Source of the DNA: Ruminococcus flavefaciens
GTDB lineage: Bacteria > Bacillota > Clostridia > Oscillospirales > Ruminococcaceae
Reading direction: 5' to 3'
Length of the DNA: 64,000 nt
NCBI RefSeq assembly: GCF_900108555.1
Contig: NZ_FNWV01000007.1
Coordinates: 1 to 64,000 of the forward strand
Every line of letters begins with the position of its first letter. Positions within the stretch are counted from its first letter, which is position 1. Under the pieces are notes generated by a model that did no database searches, was not told the DNA's origin, and saw only the letters and a list, made by a program, of their open reading frames with translations. Positions 1 to 8,508 of this stretch are shown here, piece after piece. The position numbers and the translations under genes were made by a program.

Positions 1-168
1 TAAGTGCGGAACGGATAAACGCTGAAGGCATCTAAGCGTGAAGCCGACCTTAAGATAAGATATCCCTTCGTAAGAGTAAGACCTCTCAAAGACTATGAGT
101 TTGATAGGCTCAAAGTGTAAGCGTGGTGACACGTTCAGCTTGCGAGTACTAATCGGTCGAGGGCTTTT
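1..168 (+). rRNA. 23S ribosomal RNA, 3' end (partial)
   Basis: The window opens inside the last part of a 23S rRNA gene. Recognisable pieces are the stretch around 13-50 (ACGCTGAAGGCATCTAAGCG) and the terminal segment reading TACTAATCGGTCGAGGGC at about 148-165. The 5' part lies outside the window. The exact 3' end is estimated to within a few bases. Confidence 0.95.
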
Positions 169-243
169 CCTTTTTACTTCTGAACTTCTTTGTTCTTGCC
201 TCGCATTACGCTTTATTCGTTTCAAAACTTCACAAATATTTAG

Positions 244-361
<118 letters not shown>

Positions 362-363
362 CT

Positions 364-391
364 AAAGGACTACTTCTTGTAGTCCTTTTTT
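364..391 (+). terminator. rRNA operon intrinsic terminator
   Basis: Perfect 10-bp hairpin (AAAGGACTAC, loop TTCTT, GTAGTCCTTT) followed by more T residues, directly after the 5S rRNA. It also lies just beyond the 3' end of the convergent dpaB gene. Confidence 0.9.
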
Positions 392-393
392 AT

Positions 394-999
394 TTATGGT
401 CTTGAATGATAGATTATAGGGCGGAGCTGTATGCCGTTCAGAGCTGCTTCTATTGCTTGTGGGAGCATTGAAAATTCAGCCACAAGTGACGCTGGCTTGT
501 TTATCCAGTCGTCCTGTATCATTGGAACAAAGTAATAATTCTTGCGGTTGAAAAGCACTCCCAGATTTTGGGCAGAGCCCATAAGTGAGTCATTGGAAGC
601 TATTGCAAGTACAACGGGCTTGCCGCGGCGAAGATGAGATTTTACAGCCATAGTCACAGCTGTATCGGTAATTGATACGGCAAGTTTTGCTGCTGTATTT
701 GAGGTGCAGGGAGCAACTACCATTATATCTGTCATATCCTTAGGACCGATAGGCTCAGCGTCCTCGATAGACATTATAATGTCCTTTCCTGATATCTTTT
801 TCAGCCTTTTGATGTTTTCTTCGGCTGTGCCGAAGCGCGTTGATATAGAGGCGACGTTTTCAGACATTATCGGAATAAGCTCTGCACCGTACTCCGCAAG
901 TATCTCAGCCTGTTCAAAGCTCTGCTTAAATGTGCAGAACGAGCCTGTCATGGCATAGCCTATCTTTAGTCCCTTTAAAGCGTTACTCAACGGCTTCAC
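394..999 (-). CDS. dpaB: dipicolinate synthase subunit B (spoVFB)
   Basis: Flavoprotein-like subunit of dipicolinate synthase, which makes the spore-core chelator dipicolinic acid from dihydrodipicolinate late in sporulation. The 201-residue product has the family length, with a GYAMTGSFCTF start and a VVAPCTSNTAAKLA phosphate/flavin-binding region. It overlaps the end of dpaA by 17 bases, implying translational coupling. The longest reading frame starts at a GTG at 999 whose ribosome site is almost in contact with it; a TTG three codons in (990) has better spacing, so the exact start is open. The pair is unexpected in a genus often described as non-sporing. Confidence 0.9.
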   Translation of the reverse strand: MKPLSNALKGLKIGYAMTGSFCTFKQSFEQAEILAEYGAELIPIMSENVASISTRFGTAEENIKRLKKISGKDIIMSIEDAEPIGPKDMTDIMVVAPCTSNTAAKLAVSITDTAVTMAVKSHLRRGKPVVLAIASNDSLMGSAQNLGVLFNRKNYYFVPMIQDDWINKPASLVAEFSMLPQAIEAALNGIQLRPIIYHSRP

Positions 1000-1846
1000 C
1001 CCTTTCCCATATCATGGAGCTAACTGTTTCTGCGATTATCTCCCCCGATGTGACGGGAGCAGTTTTTCCCGGGAGTCCAAGTGCCCATATAACTCTGATA
1101 CCATGTTCGAGAGCGGCATCGAAATCAATTCCGCCCGGTTTTGAGGCAAGGTCGATGAACAGAGTGTTTTTATCAAATCTTCCGAGCATATCATCGTCGA
1201 AGATAAGCTTTGGAACTGTATTGAAAACCAGGTCATAGCTGCCGTTAAGACGGCTTGTGGGGATAGCTTTTATGCCGTGGAGCCTTGCCTTTGCAGTACC
1301 ACGGGAGTTGTGTACAGCCGCGGTTATATCCGCACCGAAGCCCTTCAATATCTCAGCAAGAGCTGTACCTATCCTGCCAATTCCTACTATGAGGACTTTC
1401 AGTCCGTTGAGAGTAACGGGAAGCTCTTCAAGTGCAAGCTGAACAGCTCCCTCGGCAGTTGGTATGGCGTTTTTCAGACTCATTTCCTCACGCAGGAGAT
1501 AATCGTATATCGTATGTTCGGGTATGGCTTTTCTGAGCTTGTCATCGACTCTTCCTGCATATATAACAGCATCGGGAGCAAGCAGCTCCTCAACTGCGGC
1601 TATTGATATGACAGAAGAACTGCACGGTGCAAACAAAGTTCCCTCGCTGTTGAGTGGGGGCAAAGGCAGTACAGCGCAGTCATATGAGCGGACTCCTGTA
1701 CGGTCGGCAGTTTTCAGATCAAGGTCATCGGGTATACGTTCACGGTCGAAGCCGAGAACGCTTATTTCAAATTCGCGTGACAGTCTGGCAGCACAGTAAA
1801 GCTGACGCATATCACCGCCTGTGATAAGTATTTCAGGTCTTTTCAT
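983..1846 (-). CDS. dpaA: dipicolinate synthase subunit A (spoVFA)
   Basis: NAD(P)-binding subunit of dipicolinate synthase, about 287 residues. The first half is the DpaA N-terminal domain. A Rossmann fold follows (LIVGIGRIGTALAEILKGFG), with the C-terminal stretch LASKPGGIDFDAA typical of the family. The ATG at 1846 is preferred over an upstream TTG at 1858 because GGAGAAATAT sits at the right distance before the ATG. dpaB follows directly. Family knowledge says the operon is driven in the mother cell by sigma-K; I did not identify a sporulation promoter upstream. Confidence 0.93.
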   Translation of the reverse strand: MKRPEILITGGDMRQLYCAARLSREFEISVLGFDRERIPDDLDLKTADRTGVRSYDCAVLPLPPLNSEGTLFAPCSSSVISIAAVEELLAPDAVIYAGRVDDKLRKAIPEHTIYDYLLREEMSLKNAIPTAEGAVQLALEELPVTLNGLKVLIVGIGRIGTALAEILKGFGADITAAVHNSRGTAKARLHGIKAIPTSRLNGSYDLVFNTVPKLIFDDDMLGRFDKNTLFIDLASKPGGIDFDAALEHGIRVIWALGLPGKTAPVTSGEIIAETVSSMIWERGEAVE

Positions 1847-1941
1847 ATATTTCTCCAATCTGCCCTATGGCAAAGAAGTGATTATCTCTAATCAACCTAT
1901 TATATGAAAAAGCAGGCGGAAGTGACAATATATCAATATAT

Positions 1942-1973
1942 AAAAAAGGCGTTTCCATTGCGGAAACGCCTTT
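1942..1973 (-). terminator. intrinsic terminator of ilvE
   Basis: Hairpin GGCGTTTCC / GGAAACGCC (1948-1970) with a run of A on the plus strand at 1942-1947, which is a U-tract on the minus transcript, 17 bases past the ilvE stop. Confidence 0.9.
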
Positions 1974-1989
1974 AACAATACTTTTATTA

Positions 1990-3057
1990 TCAGTCGATAG
2001 GAAGGATCCAGTTGAATGTATCCTCTATCTTGCCCCACTGGATACCTGTCATTGTATCATAGAGCATCTGTGAGATCTTACCGATCTTGTTGTCGTTGAT
2101 CTCCATAACCTTGTCGTTCCACTTGAGGTGGCCAACAGGTGAGATAACAGCAGCAGTACCTGTACCGAATACTTCGTCAAGCTTGCCAGCATCGTAAGCA
2201 TCAGCGATCTCCTGGATAGTGATACGTCTTTCCTCAACTTCGATGCCCTTAGACTTGCAAACTTCGATAGCGGACTTTCTTGTGATACCGGGGAGGATAG
2301 AGCCCTGAAGCATAGGAGTTACTACCTTGCCGTCGATAACGAAGAAGATGTTCATTGCGCCAACTTCTTCGATGTACTTCTGCTCAACACCGTCGAGCCA
2401 GAGAACCTGTGAGTAGTTCTGCTTGTGAGCCTCGTCCTGTCCGATAAGAGAAGCAGCGTAGTTACCGCCTGTCTTAGCGAAGCCCATACCGCCTCTTACA
2501 GCGCGGACATACTTGCTCTCAACGTAGATGTTTACAGGGTTAAGACCTGTTTCATAGTAAGCTCCCGAAGGTGAGAGGATAATGATGAAGAGGTACTGAG
2601 CACCTGGCTTAACACCGAGGAACGGATCAACAGCGATGATGAATGGTCTGATATAGAGTGACTCGCCTTCCTTTGAAGGAACCCAGTCCTTTTCTACCTT
2701 GATGAGTTCTGTAAGGCACTTCATGCCAAGCTCAACAGGAAGCTCAGGGATTACAAGTCTCTCGTTGGACTGATTGAGTCTCTTGAAGTTTTCCTCAGGA
2801 CGGAAAAGCTGTACCTTGCCGTCAGCAGTTCTGTAAGCCTTTAAGCCTTCAAATACTTCCTGACCGTAGTGGAGACACATAGCGGCAGGTGAGAGCTCGA
2901 GAGGAGCATAAGGCTTGATCTCGGGATCATGCCAGCCCTGTCCCTCATCATAGGGCATAACGAGCATATAGTCTGTGAAGATGTGACCGAAGCCGAGCTT
3001 GTCGCCTGGCTGTGGCTTAGCCTTGAGGCTTGCTGCTTTTGTGAATTTGATTTCCAT
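1990..3057 (-). CDS. ilvE: branched-chain amino acid aminotransferase
   Basis: PLP-dependent (fold type IV) transaminase interconverting valine, leucine and isoleucine with their 2-oxo acids. The product is about 355 residues, the size of the BCAT type II group. Visible motifs are [15 protein letters not shown] near residue 65, the [13 protein letters not shown] segment, [12 protein letters not shown] with the active-site region, and [16 protein letters not shown]. The ATG at 3057 is chosen over a TTG at 3066 because AGAAGG precedes it at normal distance. A small membrane-protein gene lies just upstream on the same strand and may share the transcript. Confidence 0.96.
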   Translation of the reverse strand: MEIKFTKAASLKAKPQPGDKLGFGHIFTDYMLVMPYDEGQGWHDPEIKPYAPLELSPAAMCLHYGQEVFEGLKAYRTADGKVQLFRPEENFKRLNQSNERLVIPELPVELGMKCLTELIKVEKDWVPSKEGESLYIRPFIIAVDPFLGVKPGAQYLFIIILSPSGAYYETGLNPVNIYVESKYVRAVRGGMGFAKTGGNYAASLIGQDEAHKQNYSQVLWLDGVEQKYIEEVGAMNIFFVIDGKVVTPMLQGSILPGITRKSAIEVCKSKGIEVEERRITIQEIADAYDAGKLDEVFGTGTAAVISPVGHLKWNDKVMEINDNKIGKISQMLYDTMTGIQWGKIEDTFNWILPID

Positions 3058-3090
3058 TTTATTCAACCTTCTTTTAATAATATTGACCTG

Positions 3091-3222
3091 TTAATCTGTG
3101 ACCGAGAAGTAATTCTTCTCGTAAATGCGCTTGCAGACGAATATAGTTACAGCAGCGGCAAAAAATGCCAGAACTGTTGAAGTGATAGAAGCTGCAAGAA
3201 TGACTTTACTTTTTTTGCTCAT
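3091..3222 (-). CDS. small single-span membrane protein (43 aa)
   Basis: Short open frame encoding a basic start MSKKSKV, one hydrophobic helix (about residues 8-30, rich in Ala, Ile, Val and Phe), then a charged tail ending NYFSVTD. Support for reality is an excellent ribosome site (AAGGAG about 7 bases before the ATG at 3222) and its placement between a -10 like TATAAT (plus-strand ATTATA at 3269-3274) and ilvE. No family is recognised. It could act as a small membrane anchor or regulator; its role is unknown. Confidence 0.6.
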   Translation of the reverse strand: MSKKSKVILAASITSTVLAFFAAAVTIFVCKRIYEKNYFSVTD

Positions 3223-3352
3223 AAAAAACTACTCCTTATCTCAGATCAGAGAAATCTTTCAATAAATAATTATACCATATTTCTGTATGTTTTTCCATAG
3301 TCGAAATGCTAAAATACTGCACAAAATGAGGTGTTGAAATATGTGCAGTATA

Positions 3353-3967
3353 TCAGTCGTCAAAGGTTCTGACGCGTAGCTTTGCTCCCAGCTCGGCAGC
3401 AAGCTTCTTTGAAGCTTCTATCTGCTCGGGAGGGATAACGTCAACTACTGACATTACGATCTCAGCTCTGCCTATTTTTACGCAGTCCTTAGTGAATTTC
3501 TGGAGAGCCTCGAAAGCGTTGTCAAATCTTGGGCGTGTGACTTTCATGTACTCGTCCTCAGTGCCTGCATTAAGGCTGATAGAGATTATATCAAGGGAAT
3601 AGCAAAGAGCCTTGGAAATACTTCTGCCGTGGATAAGATCGCCGAGACCGTTCGTGTTGAGTCTGAGCTTGGGACATCCTTCTCTGCTGCGGAGATAAGC
3701 CGCAGTCTCAAGTATCATGTCAAGACGCTCTGTAGGCTCGCCGTAGCCGCAGAAAACTATCTCTCTGTACTTTTTGAGATCGCGCTTTCTGAGGTCCATG
3801 ATTATCTCGTCCCATGAGGGTTCATGCTCAAGCCAGAGCGGATCTGAACCGTATGCACCGTCAGCATGATTGCGTATGCAGAAAGTGCAGTTGCAGGGAC
3901 ATTTATTTGTAAGGTTGAGGTAGAGGTTATTGCCTACCTCATAAGAAATAGTCATAGCTTTAATCAT
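3353..3967 (-). CDS. TatD-associated radical SAM protein
   Basis: About 204 residues, matching the small radical SAM family that is usually found with TatD nucleases. The iron-sulfur motif is CPCNCTFC (Cys 23, 27 and 30, a CX3CX2C arrangement), followed by a GYGEPTERL SAM-contact motif and LRLNTNGLGD. The substrate of the family is not known. The ATG at 3967 has GAAGGTG at good distance and lies one base after the stop of the preceding lipoprotein gene, so the two are co-translated. A tatD gene occurs about 4 kb away at 7724, on the opposite strand rather than adjacent. Confidence 0.85.
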   Translation of the reverse strand: MIKAMTISYEVGNNLYLNLTNKCPCNCTFCIRNHADGAYGSDPLWLEHEPSWDEIIMDLRKRDLKKYREIVFCGYGEPTERLDMILETAAYLRSREGCPKLRLNTNGLGDLIHGRSISKALCYSLDIISISLNAGTEDEYMKVTRPRFDNAFEALQKFTKDCVKIGRAEIVMSVVDVIPPEQIEASKKLAAELGAKLRVRTFDD

Positions 3968-3968
3968 A

Positions 3969-4487
3969 TTATTCACCTTCGTTATTATTAGTTTCGGATT
4001 TTTCTATACACTCGTATATCCAGCCTGCTATCTTTCCGGCTTCTCTGAAGTCTGTTCCCGATATAACGGCTGCACCGTTGGTGATGGGTTCATCTACAGT
4101 AGCGCGGCTGATAAGATATTCGTTGTACCAAGTGGAGATGATACCTTTGTTTTCGGCAGCCTCAGTAGTAGCCTTTGCGAATATCTCTTTGCCCTCTTCA
4201 TCGAAAAAGATATCGACAACGTATGTAGATTCACCTGAGTCGCTGGGAAGTATCTCCATTGAGCAGTCAGTGATATGGTCACTTGTGAGGAATGGTTCTG
4301 TGCTTGCGTCCTCACCCATGCGGAAGAATATCTGACTTTTGGCTGCTGTAGTCGGTTCGGTAGTTTGCTCCTGAGTAGTCGTTTTCGGAGCGGTCGTTGT
4401 CTCAGTGCTGCTGTTTTTGGATAACGGATTGCTGCAGCTTGTTAGCATTAAAAGAGCAGATGCCAATAATAAATACTTCTTTTTCAT
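3969..4487 (-). CDS. lipoprotein with SecDF P1-head-like domain
   Basis: 172-residue secreted lipoprotein. The signal peptide ends in a lipobox LTSC at about residues 15-18, followed by a Thr-rich linker (about 20-48). The C-terminal half resembles the SecDF P1 head subdomain: FFDEEGKEIFAKATTEAAENKG, then ISRATVDEPITNGAAVISGTDF followed by EAGKIAGWI. That domain in SecD helps pull proteins out of the translocon; here it is detached from any membrane channel, so the role is open. It is directly upstream of the radical SAM gene with one base between them. Confidence 0.7.
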   Translation of the reverse strand: MKKKYLLLASALLMLTSCSNPLSKNSSTETTTAPKTTTQEQTTEPTTAAKSQIFFRMGEDASTEPFLTSDHITDCSMEILPSDSGESTYVVDIFFDEEGKEIFAKATTEAAENKGIISTWYNEYLISRATVDEPITNGAAVISGTDFREAGKIAGWIYECIEKSETNNNEGE

Positions 4488-4545
4488 AATATTCCACCTT
4501 TTCAGGGACGCACACTGCGCGTCCGTATTAAGCGCTAAAATCCGA

Positions 4546-5682
4546 TCATTCTATATATATACGCGGTACACGCTTGGAGATGCCGCAGACTACTTCGTAG
4601 CCGATAGTTCCGTATATCTGAGCAAGATCATCGGCGGTTATGCGTTCGCCGTTCTCTTCGCCTATGAGTATCACGATATCGCCCGACTTAGCTTCGGGAA
4701 CGTCCGAAACGTCTATCATGAGCTGATCCATGCAGACTCTGCCGACTATTTTACAGCGTTTTCCGTGAACGAGCATTTCGCCTTTTGAGCTGAGAAGTCT
4801 TGAATATCCGTCAGCGTATCCGATAGTAACGGTAGCGATACGCATTTCATGGTCAGCCACAAATGTGCGTCCGTAGCTTATGCAGTCGCCCACATTTACA
4901 GTCTTGACATGAGAGATAACAGCTTTGAGCTCCATAAGCGGTTCGAGACCGTCGGGGATATCAAGGCTGACATCGGGGTGCAGACCGTAAAGGATAATTC
5001 CAGCTCGTGAAAGAGTGCTGCGTGAGCTGTTTCTGTAGCAGGTAGCCGCACTGTTCATAAAGTGGAGATGTTTTAGCTTTATGCCGTGGCTCACAAGTAC
5101 ATCGTATGTATCGGTTATGAACTTCTCCTGCTTGTCGGTGTAAGCGATATTGTCGGGATCGTCGCTGTCTGCAACAGCAAAGTGTGTATATATACCCTCA
5201 ACAGAGAGCTTGTCGATCTTCATCATAGCCTCTATCTCGGCGGCGCAGGCTTCGGGAGTATCATGCTTGAGACCTATTCTTCCCATGCCTGTATCTATCT
5301 TTATATGACATCTTATGGGCGCAGGAGTGTTCTTCACAAGCTCCTGAGCATATTCTGTGGAAACAACGCCCTGAATAATGTTGTATGAAGCTATCTCGTG
5401 AGCGTACTCGGGGGGAGTATATCCGAGAATGAGGATATCTGCATCGGGAGCGAATTTCCTTACAGCTATAGCTTCATCAAGGTTTGAAACGGCGAAATAC
5501 TTTATTCCGCACTGCTCAGCCAGACAGCGTACGATGTGCTCATCGCCGTGACCGTAAGCGTCCGCCTTGACTACAGCCATTATTTCTGTACCTGCTGAGT
5601 TTAAGCTCCTTATTATTTCAACATTTTTTCTTAGCTTGGGGAGAGATATCTCAGCCCATGCTCTTTTGAGATACGGCTTCAT
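4546..5682 (-). CDS. alr: alanine racemase
   Basis: PLP enzyme converting L- to D-alanine for peptidoglycan. The 378-residue product carries the PLP lysine in AVVKADAYGHG (Lys39), the IDTGMGRIG motif near residue 130 and the second catalytic Tyr in the SYGRTF region, as in fold-III alanine racemases. An ATG at 5682 is preferred, with GGATTGATAACGGAA upstream; a TTG at 5694 is an alternative that would sit on the Shine-Dalgarno. It is divergent from the SLOG gene at 5810, and about 60 bases separate it from the lipoprotein gene downstream. Confidence 0.96.
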   Translation of the reverse strand: MKPYLKRAWAEISLPKLRKNVEIIRSLNSAGTEIMAVVKADAYGHGDEHIVRCLAEQCGIKYFAVSNLDEAIAVRKFAPDADILILGYTPPEYAHEIASYNIIQGVVSTEYAQELVKNTPAPIRCHIKIDTGMGRIGLKHDTPEACAAEIEAMMKIDKLSVEGIYTHFAVADSDDPDNIAYTDKQEKFITDTYDVLVSHGIKLKHLHFMNSAATCYRNSSRSTLSRAGIILYGLHPDVSLDIPDGLEPLMELKAVISHVKTVNVGDCISYGRTFVADHEMRIATVTIGYADGYSRLLSSKGEMLVHGKRCKIVGRVCMDQLMIDVSDVPEAKSGDIVILIGEENGERITADDLAQIYGTIGYEVVCGISKRVPRIYIE

Positions 5683-5743
5683 TTCCGTTATCAATCCTTT
5701 CTTTATGTCAAAGTTAAAATTTAATTACAAGTTAAAAAACGCC

Positions 5744-5772
5744 TTGAAATAATACATAATTTATGTTATACT
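5744..5772 (+). promoter_or_regulatory. sigma-A-type promoter of the SLOG gene
   Basis: TTGAAA (5744-5749), 17-base spacer, TATACT (5767-5772), about 38 bases before the ATG at 5810. Confidence 0.65.
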
Positions 5773-5809
5773 TTTTAGTGTATGATTTTTTAGAGAAGCG
5801 AGGTGTGTC

Positions 5810-6511
5810 ATGCTTTTCTCACTTGATTCGGGTATCGAAGTAATGCCTGCGGAGACTATTGAGACAGACGCAGGGCGCACTGTCTGCTTTACAGGTCACC
5901 GCGAAAGCAGCGTGATACCATATATGAAAGATCCTGTTTACAGCAGGATAACCCTGCGCACTGTTCAGCTCATGCTGTTCAGATACATAGACATGGCTGT
6001 TGAATACGGCTACAAAAGCTTTATAAGCGGACTTGCCGTTGGTACAGACCTGTGGGCGGCAAAGTATATACTCAATAAAAAACGTGCTGACAGCAGCATA
6101 CGCCTCATCGGTGTCATGCCTTATCTGCGCCATGCAGAGCGTTTCAGCAGCAGCTACAGGGAGATGCTTGAAGATGTGGAAAAAGGAGCGGATATGCTTC
6201 TTACCACAAATACCGATCCAACAGTAGTATATGGCAAAAGCCGCACAGGAGAGAACACCTCTCCCGATCTTTACCGTGTCAGGAATTATTTCATGGTAGA
6301 TCATGCTTCTGCGGTAATATCCTATTTCAACGAGGGTTCGTTCAAATCGGGAACATATCAGACGCTGAACTATGCAGTCCGTCAGGGGCTGAAGATACGG
6401 CGTTTCGGTCTTGAAGACGCATATTCCGTCATTGACGAGTGCGGAGCTGATATAGAAAGCATACGCAGAAAGCTTGTTTTTATGGAAAATGTCTTTGATC
6501 TTCCCTATTAA
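5810..6511 (+). CDS. SLOG family protein (YpsA/DUF1273-like)
   Basis: 233-residue Rossmann-type protein with CFTGHRESS near the N-terminus and FISGLAVGTDLWAAKYIL in the middle, the hallmarks of the SLOG/YpsA group thought to bind a nucleotide-derived ligand. YpsA of Bacillus affects cell division and oxidative stress; no enzymatic activity is established. The C-terminal third (GSFKSGTYQTLNYA and the GLKIRRFGLEDAY segment) also fits the family. It starts at 5810 after GCGAGGTG. It stands alone with its own promoter. Confidence 0.8.
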   Translation: MLFSLDSGIEVMPAETIETDAGRTVCFTGHRESSVIPYMKDPVYSRITLRTVQLMLFRYIDMAVEYGYKSFISGLAVGTDLWAAKYILNKKRADSSIRLIGVMPYLRHAERFSSSYREMLEDVEKGADMLLTTNTDPTVVYGKSRTGENTSPDLYRVRNYFMVDHASAVISYFNEGSFKSGTYQTLNYAVRQGLKIRRFGLEDAYSVIDECGADIESIRRKLVFMENVFDLPY

Positions 6512-6843
6512 TTATATCACATAAAACTTTTTTTGCAAGTTTATTCAGATAATTTTTCCTCAAATAAAAACTGAGTTAATGAATGTCTGTTCTTTTTCAA
6601 CAGACTGTTGAATTGTGTGTTTAAACATGGACAAGCAATTCATTCATGTTGAAAATGTGGAAAACTTTGTGGATAACCGTATTTGCGCCAAGAAGTTTTT
6701 AACTTTGTTTTTTGGAAAACTTTTTTATTCATTTCCCGATGTATATTTTTTAGAATATAACTTTATACGATCAGTTTATATCCTTTGTGATATTAATAAC
6801 ATATAAAACAAAACTGTAAAAATACATGAAAGGAGCCAATGAA
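6512..6843 (+). other. AT-rich intergenic region with DnaA-box-like sites and a palindrome
   Basis: No convincing gene. It holds a perfect 17-base palindrome TTCAACAGACTGTTGAA (6596-6612), an exact consensus DnaA box on the minus strand (TGTGGATAA, 6668-6676) and the near match TGTGGAAAA 13 bases before it. A 63-codon frame at 6615 lacks a ribosome site and protein-like composition. Confidence 0.5.
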
Positions 6844-7722
6844 ATGGCAAAGAGAAAAAGCGGACATATAGCTGTCCCATTCCTTATCACTATCTTTATC
6901 GGACTTATTATCGTAGGAGGCGGTGCATACGGAGTTTACCGATATTTCGACTTGGGAAAGAAAGAGGAGCTTACTGAACCCATACCGCGAGAGGTCGATG
7001 AGATAACCTCTGAGGACAGTCACACTATGCTTCTTATACTTGACGTTCCCGAAAAGAATTGTCCGCCAACTTTTGTACTCATGCGTTCGATGCCTGTAAA
7101 GAAAGAGGTAGTATTCATAGGCATCCCTTCAAATACTATCTACCTTTTAGATGGTGAGCAGAAGAGCATAAACGGAAGCTACGGAAGCGGCGGTGCTGAT
7201 TCTGCTGTTGATTTTGTTTCAAAGGTGTTCGATCTGCAAATAGACAGATATATGAAGTTCAACGCAGATGCTGCAAAGAAGGTCTATGATATTTTCGGTG
7301 ATGTTACTTATCCTGTCAACGCTGATATCGCAGGCTTCCAGAATGACGGTTCAAGCCAGCTCCTCAACGGCGATCAGGCTCTTACATTCGTTACATACAG
7401 AATGTTCAAGGACGGAGAGAGTGAGAGAGCTTTCACAGCAGCTACTTTCCTTTCATCAATGCTCAACCAGACAGACGGTGAGCGTATTGCCTCTAATATG
7501 GACGACAGCTTCAATATCATCATCAACATGGTCGAATCAAATGTAACATCTAAGGATTATAAAGACCATAAGACAGCTTTGAAGAATATGTTCAAAAACG
7601 GCAAATCCATTTCTTCTGCTATCTCACTGGACGGTACTATCTCAGGCGAGGACTTTATCCCAAGTGACAAATTCCTTGACGATATCAAGGAGAAGTTTTC
7701 AGAAGCAAAAGAAGTAAAGTAA
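6844..7722 (+). CDS. LytR-CpsA-Psr (LCP)-like extracytoplasmic protein
   Basis: 292 residues: a short basic N-terminus, one membrane helix (about residues 9-33) and an external domain. The latter resembles LCP proteins, which attach anionic polymers to peptidoglycan: VFIGIPSNTIYLLDGEQKS, a Gly-rich segment, IDRYMKFNADAAKKVYDIFG and LNGDQALTFVTYR. The usual catalytic Arg pattern (RxR in the last motif) is weakened to YRMFKDGESERA, so activity is uncertain. ATG at 6844 is chosen because AAGGAG at 6829-6834 fits it; an ATG at 6826 would precede that site. It is one base upstream of tatD. Confidence 0.65.
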   Translation: MAKRKSGHIAVPFLITIFIGLIIVGGGAYGVYRYFDLGKKEELTEPIPREVDEITSEDSHTMLLILDVPEKNCPPTFVLMRSMPVKKEVVFIGIPSNTIYLLDGEQKSINGSYGSGGADSAVDFVSKVFDLQIDRYMKFNADAAKKVYDIFGDVTYPVNADIAGFQNDGSSQLLNGDQALTFVTYRMFKDGESERAFTAATFLSSMLNQTDGERIASNMDDSFNIIINMVESNVTSKDYKDHKTALKNMFKNGKSISSAISLDGTISGEDFIPSDKFLDDIKEKFSEAKEVK

Positions 7723-7723
7723 G

Positions 7724-8488
7724 ATGAAGATTTTTGATACTCACTCTCATTATGCAGACCATGCCTTTGACGAGGACAGGGAGCAGGTGCTTGCCGAGCT
7801 TCCCGACAAGGGCGTTGAGCTTGTGATGCTTGCAGCTTCTGATATGAGGGACTGCGCTGCAAATTCCGAGCTTGCGAAAAAGTATGACTATGTTTATGCT
7901 GCCGCAGGCATACACCCAGAAAGCCTTGACGAAACACCTGAGGATTATCTTGACTTTCTAAGAGAAATCATCGGTTCAAATCCTAAGATAAAGGCTGTAG
8001 GCGAGATCGGTCTTGACTATCACTATGAGGGCTATGATCGTGAAAAGCAGATACGCTTTTTCCGCGAGCAGCTTGCACTTGCTGCTGAGCTTGATATGCC
8101 TGTCATAGTCCACAGCCGCAACGCCACCGAGGACACAGTGGAGATACTGAAAGAGTTCCGTCCGAGGGGAGTAGTCCATTGCTTTAGCGGTTCTGCTGAA
8201 ACAGCAAAGGAAATATTAAAGCTTGGAATGTACATCGGCTTTACGGGAGTCCTTACGTTCAAAAATTCAAAAAAAGCACTGAAAGCACTGGAGGCTGTTC
8301 CGCTGGACAGACTTCTCATGGAGACTGACTGCCCGTATATGGCACCAGAGCCTTTCAGAGGCAGACGAAGCGACAGCTCGATGATAGCTTTCACGGCTGC
8401 AAAGGCTGCCGAGATAAAAGGAGTTCCCACAGAGGAGCTTATTGATATTACCTGCCGCAACGGAATGAAGATGTACGGCATAGAATAA
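7724..8488 (+). CDS. tatD: TatD family metal-dependent hydrolase (DNase-like)
   Basis: 254-residue TIM-barrel metallohydrolase. Metal ligands are visible in DTHSHYADHAF (HxH at the N-terminus), GEIGLDYHYEGYD (Glu), VIVHSRNA (His), VVHCFSGSAET (His) and METDCPYMAPEPFRG (Asp). The family shows 3'-5' exonuclease or deoxyribonuclease activity in DNA repair. It starts one base after the LCP-like gene stops, and a PP2C gene follows 20 bases later, so the three form an operon. Confidence 0.95.
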   Translation: MKIFDTHSHYADHAFDEDREQVLAELPDKGVELVMLAASDMRDCAANSELAKKYDYVYAAAGIHPESLDETPEDYLDFLREIIGSNPKIKAVGEIGLDYHYEGYDREKQIRFFREQLALAAELDMPVIVHSRNATEDTVEILKEFRPRGVVHCFSGSAETAKEILKLGMYIGFTGVLTFKNSKKALKALEAVPLDRLLMETDCPYMAPEPFRGRRSDSSMIAFTAAKAAEIKGVPTEELIDITCRNGMKMYGIE

Positions 8489-8508
8489 AAAGTAAAGGAG
8501 GAGTCTTG

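Noticed and set aside
168..243. tRNA gene between 23S and 5S rRNA
   Set aside because: No cloverleaf or T-arm sequence is visible in the 75 bases.
6596..6676. Replication origin
   Set aside because: Only one exact DnaA box plus one near match, and no dnaA, dnaN or other origin genes close by.
6615..6806. 63-codon frame in the gap before the LCP-like gene
   Set aside because: No ribosome site, AT-driven composition rich in Phe, Tyr, Ile and Asn, and no family resemblance.
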